Assembly: GCF_029844725.1 (NCBI RefSeq)
Contig: NZ_JAOCKJ010000005.1
Coordinates: forward strand, 394,581 to 458,580
Length of the DNA: 64,000 nt
Source of the DNA: Pantoea sp. GD03673
Lineage (GTDB): Bacteria; Pseudomonadota; Gammaproteobacteria; Enterobacterales; Enterobacteriaceae
Direction of reading: 5' to 3'
A program made the position numbers and the translations under genes. Position 1 is the first letter of the stretch; each line of letters starts with the position of its first letter. Below, piece by piece: positions 55,814 through 64,000 of this stretch. A model generated the notes under the pieces. The model made no database searches. It was not told the origin of the DNA and saw nothing but the letters and a program-made list of their open reading frames with translations.

Positions 55814-57013
55814 TTAATGCATCGCATCACCCAGCCCGAACACCGGCAGATACATCGCAATCACCAGCGTGCCGACAATGCCGCCAATCACTATCATCAT
55901 CATCGGTTCCAGCGAAGCCGCCAGTGTATCAGCCCGTTCCCGCGTTTCTGCCTCATGCCACTCGGCCAGTCGTGCCAGCATCAAATCCAGTGCACCCGCC
56001 TCTTCACCGACCCGAATCAACTGACCACATAATGGCGTGAACAGCGGATGCTGCATCAGCGCCTGGTGCAGAGGATTCCCCTGAGCGATGTGCTGCTGCA
56101 GCCCGGCTATCGCTTCCCGCCAGAGTAAGGAGGAGAGCGTTACCTCAACGGCGGCCAGTCCCTGTAGCAGGGTTAAGCCGGCGCGCTGCGTGAGATTAAG
56201 GATGGTGTAGATCTGCGTCAGCTGCGTGCCCCGCCACAACCCGGAAAGCAGCGGGAGACGCAGAAAAAATGCCTGCTCACGGCGTTGCCAGCCTGCCGAT
56301 CGTCGTCGCAGCTGCTGCCAGAGAACCAGTATCAGCGAAAAGCCGAAGGCGAGCACACCTCCCCAGGCCTGAAGCGCGGCAGATAACTGCATTACCGCTG
56401 CCGTAAAAGCGGGCAGGGGCGCATCAAAGGAGTCATAAACGGCAACAAACTCTGGCAGAACGAACAGCAGCATGCCGCAGGTCACAGCTATCGCCACCAG
56501 CAGAATGAACAGCGGATAGCGTAACGCCTTTGCGACCTGTTGCCATAACTGCTGCTGATGGATTTGCTGCTGAGCCAGCTCACTGCAGCAGGCATCCAGC
56601 TGGCCGGTCAGTTCGCCCACCTCCATCAGAGCCGGATAGAGCGGCGGAAAGATCTTCGGCCATTCCCGCAAAGCCTGTGAAAAAGGGGCACCGCTGAGCA
56701 CCCGATGATGCAGGGCAAGCATCAGTGCCCGCCAGCCTGCGTGTGGATGACCTTCAGCCAGCAAGGCGAGACTTTCTGCCAGCGGCAGACCAGCTTTAAG
56801 CAGGGTCGCCAGCTGGCGAATCAGATCGGTTTTGTGCTGCCACTTCCACTCTCTCTGACGCCAGGTCTTTTCCCGTTTCCAGCTCACCGGCAGAAGGTCG
56901 CGCTGCGACAGCATCAGCAGCAGGTTATCCGGGTCAGTTGCCAGCAGCTTGCCACTGAGCAAATGCCCCTGAGTGTCGACCGCCTGCCACCTGAATAACG
57001 ACGCATCAGCCAT
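55814..57013 (-). CDS. hofC: Type IV pilus assembly inner-membrane platform protein HofC
   Basis: PilC/GspF-family polytopic protein that anchors the assembly ATPase. I use ATG 57013 (MADASLFRWQ), giving 399 residues (E. coli 400). Two T2SSF domains lie at about residues 65-185 and 265-385. The first begins RQLATLLKAGLPLAESLALL and the second has ILNLTQRAGLTLLQGLAAVE. Three hydrophobic spans lie at about 165-190, 215-240 and 370-390. The start overlaps the hofB stop by 8 bases. The gene ends the ppdD-hofB-hofC operon. Confidence 0.92.
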   Translation of the reverse strand: MADASLFRWQAVDTQGHLLSGKLLATDPDNLLLMLSQRDLLPVSWKREKTWRQREWKWQHKTDLIRQLATLLKAGLPLAESLALLAEGHPHAGWRALMLALHHRVLSGAPFSQALREWPKIFPPLYPALMEVGELTGQLDACCSELAQQQIHQQQLWQQVAKALRYPLFILLVAIAVTCGMLLFVLPEFVAVYDSFDAPLPAFTAAVMQLSAALQAWGGVLAFGFSLILVLWQQLRRRSAGWQRREQAFFLRLPLLSGLWRGTQLTQIYTILNLTQRAGLTLLQGLAAVEVTLSSLLWREAIAGLQQHIAQGNPLHQALMQHPLFTPLCGQLIRVGEEAGALDLMLARLAEWHEAETRERADTLAASLEPMMMIVIGGIVGTLVIAMYLPVFGLGDAMH

Positions 57014-58391
57014 CGTCCAGCCCAATCACCCGTTGCATCTCTTCCAGCGACGTATCGCCCCGGCTTACCGCTTCCAGACCGGCAACCTGCAGGGTGCGCA
57101 ATCCCTGCTGCTTCGCCAGAGTGAGAAGATTTTCCAGCGGCATGTCGGCTGCAATTGCATTCTGCAGCCTGGCATTGATCGGCAGGAGTTCAAACAGGGC
57201 CAGCCGGCCATAATAGCCGGAAAAACAGTGGTCACAGCCGGGTGCCCGCCAGGTTTGCAGAGTACCGGGCCAGAGCTCCGGTGGATAGTGCGCCACCGCC
57301 TGAGCGGGCTGACGGCAATGGGGGCAGAGGCGTCGAACCAGGCGCTGCGCAACGATCAGTTTCAGCGCCGATCCCAGCAGGTAACCCGGAATTCCCATCT
57401 GTCGCAGCCGGGTCAGCGTCTCTGCGGTGGAGTTGGTGTGCAGCGTCGACAGCACCAGGTGCCCTGTCTGCGCCGCTTTCACCGCAATCTCTGCCGTTTC
57501 GGCATCGCGGATCTCCCCTACCATGATTACGTCCGGATCCTGTCTCAGCAGCGCCCGCAGCACGCGGTTAAAATCGAGGCCGTTTTTGGTATGGATCTGC
57601 GTCTGGTTAATGCCGGGCAGGGGGATCTCAATCGGATCTTCAACGCTGCACAGATTTTTCTCTGGCTTATTGAGGGCGCTGAGTCCGCTATAGAGCGTAA
57701 ACGTCTTGCCGCTGCCGGTGGGGCCGGTCACCAGAATCAGTCCCTGTGGCTGAGCCAGCGCAGCGCAGAACAGACGCAGCTGGGCTGCGGGCAACCCGAG
57801 CTTATCCAGAGACAGCGCCGCACTTTCACTCTGCAACAGCCGTACCACCGCTTTTTCACCGCCGTAGATGGGTAAGGTGGCCAGGCGAAACGAGGCGGGT
57901 TTACCGGCAATCTCCAGGCTGAACTGACCATCCTGGGGTAACCGGCGTTCGGCGATATCCAGCCCGCCGAGGATCTTCAGTCGCGCCAGCAGCGCCGCAG
58001 GCTGAGTGGCGGGCAGTGAGGAAAGCGGATGCAGTACGCCATCAATGCGCAGTCGTACCCGCAGACCCTCCCGGCTGGGTTCAATGTGTACATCGGAGGC
58101 TCGACGCTCCAGGGCCTGACGCAGGATCAGCTGAGTTGCTTCAATTGCCGACTCAGTGGGGGTCTCTTCGCGGGCCACCAGCGGCTTATCCGCGTGCTGA
58201 AGCTGATCAAGCCGCGCCTGTGGCCAGCATTCAATCTCAATCTGACACTGGCTGGCAAAATGAAGAGCTTCACTCAGTCCGGGCGGCACGCTCTCCGCAA
58301 CGGCAACGCGCAGCTGACTGGCATCATGGTGTAAAACCAGGGCACGATAGCGCTGGCATAATGCCGCAATCGTCTCATCAGGCTTGTTCAT
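57006..58391 (-). CDS. hofB: Type IV pilus assembly ATPase HofB
   Basis: PilB/GspE-family extension ATPase. I use ATG 58391 (MNKPDETIAALCQRY), giving 461 residues, exactly the E. coli length; the frame back to 58520 overlaps ppdD. Walker A GPTGSGKT lies at about 232-239. Aspartate- and histidine-box sequences and Walker B RQDPDVIMVGEIRDAETAE follow. A zinc tetracysteine is seen in LCPHC and CDHC at about 375 to 415. ppdD overlaps its start by 14 bases. The cognate pilM-Q-type genes (hofMNOPQ) are not in this window. Confidence 0.92.
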   Translation of the reverse strand: MNKPDETIAALCQRYRALVLHHDASQLRVAVAESVPPGLSEALHFASQCQIEIECWPQARLDQLQHADKPLVAREETPTESAIEATQLILRQALERRASDVHIEPSREGLRVRLRIDGVLHPLSSLPATQPAALLARLKILGGLDIAERRLPQDGQFSLEIAGKPASFRLATLPIYGGEKAVVRLLQSESAALSLDKLGLPAAQLRLFCAALAQPQGLILVTGPTGSGKTFTLYSGLSALNKPEKNLCSVEDPIEIPLPGINQTQIHTKNGLDFNRVLRALLRQDPDVIMVGEIRDAETAEIAVKAAQTGHLVLSTLHTNSTAETLTRLRQMGIPGYLLGSALKLIVAQRLVRRLCPHCRQPAQAVAHYPPELWPGTLQTWRAPGCDHCFSGYYGRLALFELLPINARLQNAIAADMPLENLLTLAKQQGLRTLQVAGLEAVSRGDTSLEEMQRVIGLDDG

Positions 58392-58833
58392 TGCTGGCAC
58401 CTTTATCGGCAAAGCGGAACTGTTCCCGGCAATTGTCCTGCAGGCTGGTGTTACTGCTGGTACAGCTGCGTTGCCAGCTGATGCCGCCCTCGGTGCTGTC
58501 CCAGATCGGCAGCATTTCAACGCTCAGACCATTCAGGCTCTCCTGGCCGGTCAATGTAATCACCCCATTGGTCACGCTCAGTGCCGAGACATAGCGCGAC
58601 TCTCGGGCGGCCGGAATACCGGCTTTTCCAGCGTGACACTGCGTCGGACCGCCACGTTCCATGGCGCAAAGTTCTACTGCGGTTTTGTAGGGCACCATCG
58701 TTTGCAGCATGTCGGTGAGGGCTGCCCGCTGCAGATAATTTTGATAAGCGGGCAGGCCAATGGCACTTAAGATCGCCACGATACCCACCACAATCATCAG
58801 TTCAACCAGTGTAAATCCACGTTGATAATTCAT
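58378..58833 (-). CDS. ppdD: Major type IV prepilin PpdD
   Basis: Class IVa pilin homologue that forms the filament subunit of an enterobacterial type IV pilus. I use ATG 58833 (MNYQRGFTLVELM), two codons different from the E. coli start MDKQRGF; a GTG one codon earlier is also behind the AGGAG. The prepilin peptidase site lies between G and F of RGFTLVE with the conserved Glu at +5, and a hydrophobic alpha-1 helix extends to about residue 30. The 151 residues (E. coli 146) carry cysteines in ELCAMERGGPTQC and SCTSSNTSLQDNC, likely disulfide pairs. Confidence 0.93.
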   Translation of the reverse strand: MNYQRGFTLVELMIVVGIVAILSAIGLPAYQNYLQRAALTDMLQTMVPYKTAVELCAMERGGPTQCHAGKAGIPAARESRYVSALSVTNGVITLTGQESLNGLSVEMLPIWDSTEGGISWQRSCTSSNTSLQDNCREQFRFADKGASNEQA

Positions 58834-59005
58834 CACATCGTCTCCTGAGTTAAGAAGGCGACAGGGTAAAAATCGGGAACGCTGAAAGACAGCCAGAGAT
58901 GGGCAAACTGGAAAGCGTGACGTGAACAGATTTCAGCATTGCAGCGCAGTCGAAACTGCGCCGGAAGCGGGGTCACAAAAACGCCGTGTCGGGCGACGGC
59001 TCAGG

Positions 59006-59908
<903 letters not shown>

Positions 59909-60099
59909 CTAACTCCAGAAAGAGGGATGACAGAGGCGGTCACAATAGCCTGAACCGGCATCAGGTTCCAGCAACGGATAGCATTTTGTTTAGTATCCTT
60001 AACACTGACCGCTATGATGTCGCCGTGACGACACACTAAGAGGCAAGAATCCGTTATTATTCATGCTATTCTCAGCCTGATGAAATAAGGAAAAGCGGT

Positions 60100-60651
60100 A
60101 TGAAAATCAAACAGGGCTGGCTGACCGGCGTGCGTCATGTGCCGTCAATGCATTGTAATGAACGTCCTGATAATGAGGCGCCTTCACTGCTGGTGATCCA
60201 CAATATCAGCCTGCCACCTGGTGAATTTGGCGGGCCGTGGATCGACAAACTGTTTACCGGCACATTACCACCCGATGCCCATCCCTATTTTGCGGATATC
60301 GCTGCACTGAAAGTGGCGGCACACTGCCTGATTCGTCGTGACGGAGAGATCGTGCAGTACGTCCCCTTTGACAAACGGGCCTGGCATGCAGGCATTTCGC
60401 AGTTTGAAGGACGTGAAAACTGCAATGATTTCTCGATAGGTATCGAGCTGGAAGGGACAGACAGCGAGCCGTATAGCGAGGCGCAATATCGGGCGTTGCA
60501 GCAGGTTACTCAGTTGCTGCTGCAACACTATCCGTTAACGCCTTCACGTATAACGGGGCACAGTGACATCGCGCCGGTACGCAAAACCGATCCCGGACCT
60601 GCTTTTGACTGGGACTACTACAAACAGCTGTTAACGCAGCAAAAATCCTGA
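60100..60651 (+). CDS. ampD: 1,6-anhydro-N-acetylmuramoyl-L-alanine amidase AmpD
   Basis: Cytoplasmic zinc amidase that cleaves recycled anhydro-muropeptides; in bacteria with an inducible AmpC system its loss derepresses beta-lactamase. The 183 residues match the E. coli length. Zinc ligands are the His in [11 protein letters not shown] at about residue 35, and the His and Asp in [20 protein letters not shown] at about 155-175. [20 protein letters not shown] lies in the middle. The ATG follows AAGGAAAAGCGGT. ampE begins 16 bases downstream. Confidence 0.96.
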   Translation: MKIKQGWLTGVRHVPSMHCNERPDNEAPSLLVIHNISLPPGEFGGPWIDKLFTGTLPPDAHPYFADIAALKVAAHCLIRRDGEIVQYVPFDKRAWHAGISQFEGRENCNDFSIGIELEGTDSEPYSEAQYRALQQVTQLLLQHYPLTPSRITGHSDIAPVRKTDPGPAFDWDYYKQLLTQQKS

Positions 60652-60667
60652 TTTTTGCGGAGTCAGT

Positions 60668-61522
60668 ATGACGTTGTTTACCTTGTTGTTGGTTTTAGGC
60701 TGGGAGCGCCTGTTTAAACTGGGCGAGCACTGGCAGCTCGAACATCGGCTGGAGCCGATCTTTCGCCATCGCCGCCATTACTCCATGATGCGTACTCTGC
60801 TGATGACCGTAGTGGCGATGGCGCTGACCGCGCTGGTGGTCTGGAGTCTGAAAGGGCTGCTGTTTGGGGTGCTGCAGTTGCTGTTCTGGATCGTTGCCGG
60901 ACTGCTCTGCATCGGTGCCGGTTCGGTGCGGCAGCACTATCATCGCTACCTGAAAGCGGCCAGTCATGATGACGACGCGGCGCATCAGGCGATGGCCGCT
61001 GAGCTGACGCTGATCCATGGCGTGCCGGTGGAATGCAGCGAGCGCGAGTTCCTGCGCGAGCTGCAGAATGCGCTGATCTGGATAAACTTCCGTTTCTATC
61101 TTGCCCCGATGTTCTGGCTGGTGGCAGGGGGGCCGTGGGGTCCGGTGCTGCTGGTGGGGTACGCTTTTCTGCGCGCCTGGCAAGGCTGGCTGGCAAAGAA
61201 CGGCACACCGATGGCACGCGCGCAATCGGGCGTGGATGCCATTCTGCATCTTCTCGACTGGATTCCGGTGCGGCTGGCGGGTGTCGCCTACGCGCTGCTC
61301 GGTCACGGCGAAAAAGCGCTGCCCGCCTGGTTTGCCTCGCTGACCGATCGTCACCGTTCTCAGTATCAGGTGCTGACGACGCTGGCGCAGTTCTCACTGT
61401 CCCGCGATCCGCACACCGATAAAGTTGAAACGCCACGGGTTGCCGTGGCGTTAGCGAAACGGACTTCGCTGGTGCTGGTCGTTGCCGTCGCGTTGCTGAC
61501 AATTTACGGCACGCTGGTGTAA
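60668..61522 (+). CDS. ampE: Beta-lactamase regulator AmpE
   Basis: Inner-membrane protein of the CobD/AmpE family, always next to ampD in enterobacteria; its biochemical role is uncertain. The 284 residues equal the E. coli length. Segments with membrane character lie at about residues 40-80, 140-170 and 265-283. [19 protein letters not shown] at the N-terminus and [20 protein letters not shown] in the middle are family blocks. The last 19 bases overlap the 3' end of the convergent GH43 gene. Confidence 0.95.
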   Translation: MTLFTLLLVLGWERLFKLGEHWQLEHRLEPIFRHRRHYSMMRTLLMTVVAMALTALVVWSLKGLLFGVLQLLFWIVAGLLCIGAGSVRQHYHRYLKAASHDDDAAHQAMAAELTLIHGVPVECSEREFLRELQNALIWINFRFYLAPMFWLVAGGPWGPVLLVGYAFLRAWQGWLAKNGTPMARAQSGVDAILHLLDWIPVRLAGVAYALLGHGEKALPAWFASLTDRHRSQYQVLTTLAQFSLSRDPHTDKVETPRVAVALAKRTSLVLVVAVALLTIYGTLV

Positions 61523-62463
61523 TCCGCCGGTGGCACGCCGAAATCGGGCGTGCCATCTTCCCGCCAGCTGAAATGTTTCAGTCTCGTATGGCGGTTAGGA
61601 TCCCACAGCGGATCGCCCTCAATCTCAGTGTAGTGACGGGCGTGGTAAACCAGCACGTCACGTCCTGCCTCATCCACGGTAAAACTGTTGTGACCCGGCC
61701 CGTACTGATGGTTGTCCCAGCTGGAAACAAACACCGGCCGTGCCGATTTCTGCCATGCCAACACATCCAGCGGATCGGCATCTGCGGCAATCGACAGTAT
61801 CCCCAGACAATAATTTTCATCGGTGGCGCTGGCTGAGTAGGTGACAAACAGCCGATCGCCGTGCCGGATAACTGCCGGTCCTTCATTAACGCTGAACCCT
61901 GCGCACTCCCACTCATATTCAGGCCGGCTCAGCATCACCGGCGTGCCTTTCAGCGTCCAGGGATTCTGCAGCTCGGCCAGATAGAGATTCGAGTTGCCGG
62001 GAATCAGGGGATCTTTCTGCGCCCAGAGATACCAGTTTTTGCCCTGATGGACGAAATGAGTGGCATCCAGTGAGAAGCTGTCCTGATGGCTGTAGATCCG
62101 GCGGCAGGGCTGCCATTCACCCTGCAGTGGATCGTCCGCTTCACATACCAGCGCATACATCCGATGCTGAAACAGCCCTTCCTTGATCTCTCGCGTCGGT
62201 GCTGCCGCAAAATAGATGACCCACTGACCGTCAATGTAGTGCAGCTCCGGTGCCCAGATTAACTCGCTGCAGGGGCCGCTCTCAGGCTTTCGCCAGACCA
62301 CAACCGGACTGGCGTTGCGCAGGCCAGCCAGCGTGGTGGCGCGGCGGATCTCCAGCCGGTCATACTCCGGCACCGATGCGACAAAATAGTAGTGCTGTTC
62401 ATGGCGCAGGATAAAGGGATCGGCACGCTGCTCGATGAAAGGATTTGGCCATGCTGGGGTCAT
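61504..62463 (-). CDS. GH43 family glycosidase (probable alpha-L-arabinofuranosidase)
   Basis: Five-bladed beta-propeller glycoside hydrolase family 43 protein of 319 residues, without a signal peptide, so probably cytoplasmic. Catalytic regions are visible: an N-terminal ADPFIL with the general-base aspartate at about 14-15, and SLDATHF with the auxiliary aspartate at about 129-133. [14 protein letters not shown] with the general-acid glutamate is at about 185-198. GPGHNSF and [19 protein letters not shown] are typical of arabinofuranosidase-type members. The exact substrate cannot be read from sequence. It overlaps the preceding symporter by 4 bases and forms an operon with it. Confidence 0.88.
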   Translation of the reverse strand: MTPAWPNPFIEQRADPFILRHEQHYYFVASVPEYDRLEIRRATTLAGLRNASPVVVWRKPESGPCSELIWAPELHYIDGQWVIYFAAAPTREIKEGLFQHRMYALVCEADDPLQGEWQPCRRIYSHQDSFSLDATHFVHQGKNWYLWAQKDPLIPGNSNLYLAELQNPWTLKGTPVMLSRPEYEWECAGFSVNEGPAVIRHGDRLFVTYSASATDENYCLGILSIAADADPLDVLAWQKSARPVFVSSWDNHQYGPGHNSFTVDEAGRDVLVYHARHYTEIEGDPLWDPNRHTRLKHFSWREDGTPDFGVPPADYTSVP

Positions 62464-63872
62464 TTTACATCTCCTGTTGGCGTGGCAGCACCGTCGCGCA
62501 GGCGAACAGTGTGTAACTCATGGAAGTTTTCGCGACGCAGGGCAAGATCCTGCTGAATGGTGATCATCATTTTGCGGTCGACCTTCATCAGCCTTACCAC
62601 ACCTGCGGTAATCAGATAGCCGACGCCCGGAATAACCGTAAAGAGCAGCATGATGCCGTTGATTGCCTCAGGTGACTGCACCTTAGCGCCTGCATGGTAG
62701 CCATAGATCGAGAGCAGAAAACCGACCATCGCACCGGCGACTGCCAGGCCCACCTTAAGGAAGAACAGGTTGCCGGAGAAGCTGATGCCGGTAATGCGTT
62801 TCCCCGTTTTCCATTCGCCGTAATCATCCACATCGGCCATCAGCGACCAGTGCAGCGGAGACGGGATCTGATGCAGGATATTCAGCACAAAATAGGCGAC
62901 CACGACCATCACAGTGGCGTGGGGGTCGATCCAGTAGAAAGCGCTGGAGAAAAGGGCCAGTGCGATATTGGTCCAGAAGAAAACTTTGAGTTTGCACCAG
63001 CGATCGGTGAGCAGTTTTGCCAGCGTACTGCCGACCATCATGCCAATCACTCCCAGGCTGATAAACAGTGTGGCAAAGTGCGTGGACTGGCCCATGACCC
63101 AGGTGACGTAATACATAGTGGCCGCCATGCGGATAAAGCCGGGACAGACGTTACAGAAGGTCAGCAGCAGAATGCGCACCCACTGGTCATTCTTCCAGAC
63201 ATCACGCAGATCTTTTTTGAGGTCATCGTTGCTGGGCACGGCAGGGCGGATGCGTTCCCGCACTGTGGCAAAGCAGAACAGAAACATCGCCAGACCAATG
63301 GTGGCCAGTACCGCCATCGCCATCTGATAGCCGCGCGCTTTATCGTCGCCACCAAACCACTCCGCCATTGGCAGCAGTGACATCGACAGGATCAGCGTGG
63401 CGATGCCGACCATGACAAAGCGGTATGACTGGCAGGAGACGCGCTCACCGGGATCGTTGGTAATCACGCCGCCCAGAGAACAGTAAGGAATGTTAATCGC
63501 GGTGTAGGTCAGCGACATCAGGAAGTAGGTGATAAACGCCCAGATGACCTTGTTGTGGTAAGTCCAGTCGGGCGTGGTGAACATCAGTACGCTGAACAGC
63601 ACATAGGGCACGGAAACCCACAGCAGCCAGGGACGAAAACGGCCCCAGCGACTCTGGGTGCGATCGGCGATGGCACCCATAATCGGATCGGTGACCGCAT
63701 CCAGCACCCGGACCGAAAGCAACAGGGTCCCCACCAGCGCCGGGGCCAGCCCGAAAACATCGGTATAGAAGTAATTCAGGAACAGCATGATAGCACCGCC
63801 AATCATGTTGCATCCGGCATCGCCCATGCCATATCCCAGTTTTTCCCGAAACGAGAGGGCTGCACCTTTCAT
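62460..63872 (-). CDS. GPH-family sugar:cation symporter (pentoside/arabinoside importer)
   Basis: Twelve-span transporter of the glycoside-pentoside-hexuronide family, related to the XynT, MelB and LacS group; 470 residues. REKLGYGMGDAGCNMIGG at about 8-25 and the loop DPIMGAIADRTQSRWGRFRP at about 61-80 are characteristic. GERVSCQSYRF and SPLHWSLMADVDDYGEW recur in related pentoside transporters. The ATG at 63872 follows CAGGAGAAAACC. Together with the GH43 gene it probably imports and hydrolyses short arabinosides or xylosides. The substrate is inferred from the partner enzyme. Confidence 0.88.
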   Translation of the reverse strand: MKGAALSFREKLGYGMGDAGCNMIGGAIMLFLNYFYTDVFGLAPALVGTLLLSVRVLDAVTDPIMGAIADRTQSRWGRFRPWLLWVSVPYVLFSVLMFTTPDWTYHNKVIWAFITYFLMSLTYTAINIPYCSLGGVITNDPGERVSCQSYRFVMVGIATLILSMSLLPMAEWFGGDDKARGYQMAMAVLATIGLAMFLFCFATVRERIRPAVPSNDDLKKDLRDVWKNDQWVRILLLTFCNVCPGFIRMAATMYYVTWVMGQSTHFATLFISLGVIGMMVGSTLAKLLTDRWCKLKVFFWTNIALALFSSAFYWIDPHATVMVVVAYFVLNILHQIPSPLHWSLMADVDDYGEWKTGKRITGISFSGNLFFLKVGLAVAGAMVGFLLSIYGYHAGAKVQSPEAINGIMLLFTVIPGVGYLITAGVVRLMKVDRKMMITIQQDLALRRENFHELHTVRLRDGAATPTGDVK

Positions 63873-64000
63873 GGTTTTCTCCTGCGCATCCAGTGTGAAC
63901 AGGAAGTATCGTCATCAAATCAGCGAGATGAACCGGAGTAATTCGTCATGAAGATGGACAAAACAGGTGCGGGAAAAGAAGTGTGAACTGGATCGGGGGG
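63873..64000. other. Upstream region of the symporter-GH43 operon, cut by the window
   Basis: The last 128 bases presumably hold the operon promoter and part of any divergent regulator. TGTGAAC occurs twice, near 63895 and 63982, but neither extends into a full CRP palindrome. No reading frame could be assigned. Confidence 0.3.

Noticed and set aside
59940..60000. Short repeats (CCTGAACC and CAGGTTCC) in the nadC-ampD gap as a possible riboswitch or NadR site
   Set aside because: Arms pair for only five bases, the NadR-type TGTTTA is not palindromic, and no aptamer-like conserved block is present.

Overview
The window is a stretch of core chromosome from a member of the order Enterobacterales. 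Gene content and order follow minutes 1 to 2.7 of the Escherichia coli chromosome almost gene for gene, and protein lengths are mostly within a few residues of the E. coli counterparts. Three differences point to a relative such as Pantoea or Erwinia (Erwiniaceae) rather than Escherichia or Salmonella: there is no araBAD-araC block between polB and the dedA-family gene, no leuO between the leu leader and ilvI, and a GH43 glycosidase plus sugar symporter follow ampE. The family assignment is inference from memory of gene order, not a database result.

Layout. 1-6811 (minus strand): the lptD-surA-pdxA-rsmA-apaG-apaH outer-membrane biogenesis, cofactor and rRNA methylation cluster, with apaH cut by the window edge. 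6994-13969: djlA, rluA, rapA and polB. 14145-18320: a dedA-family membrane protein and the thiamine ABC transporter thiBPQ under a TPP riboswitch. 18357-21450: the sugar-phosphate stress module sgrR, the small RNA SgrS and setA. 21491-29289: leucine biosynthesis (leuLABCD with a transcription attenuator) and acetohydroxyacid synthase III (ilvIH). 29486-30496: the global regulator cra.

30902-48856 holds the complete division and cell-wall (dcw) cluster: mraZ, rsmH, ftsL, ftsI, murE, murF, mraY, murD, ftsW, murG, murC, ddlB, ftsQ, ftsA, ftsZ and lpxC. It is nearly unbroken, with many stop/start overlaps, and is preceded by a promoter and by MraZ-type direct repeats. It is followed by secM-secA, mutT, the coaE-zapD-yacG operon, guaC, the type IV pilin operon ppdD-hofB-hofC, nadC, and ampD-ampE (peptidoglycan recycling). 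The right end carries a two-gene arabinoside or pentoside utilisation operon (GH43 enzyme and GPH-family symporter).

Working together: the dcw genes supply every cytoplasmic step from UDP-MurNAc to lipid II, plus septal synthesis and the Z-ring. lpxC and lptD bracket LPS synthesis and export, secM/secA supply protein export, and ampD/ampE recycle wall fragments. Regulatory RNA is well represented: a TPP riboswitch, the leu attenuator, SgrS and the SecM arrest peptide. No tRNA, rRNA, insertion sequence, prophage, integron or CRISPR array was seen. I found no convincing undescribed multi-gene system. The points worth a second look are small: a compact SgrS with no sgrT, a divergent SecM arrest region, perfect inverted repeats before murC and upstream of ilvI, and lineage-specific gene absences and insertions.
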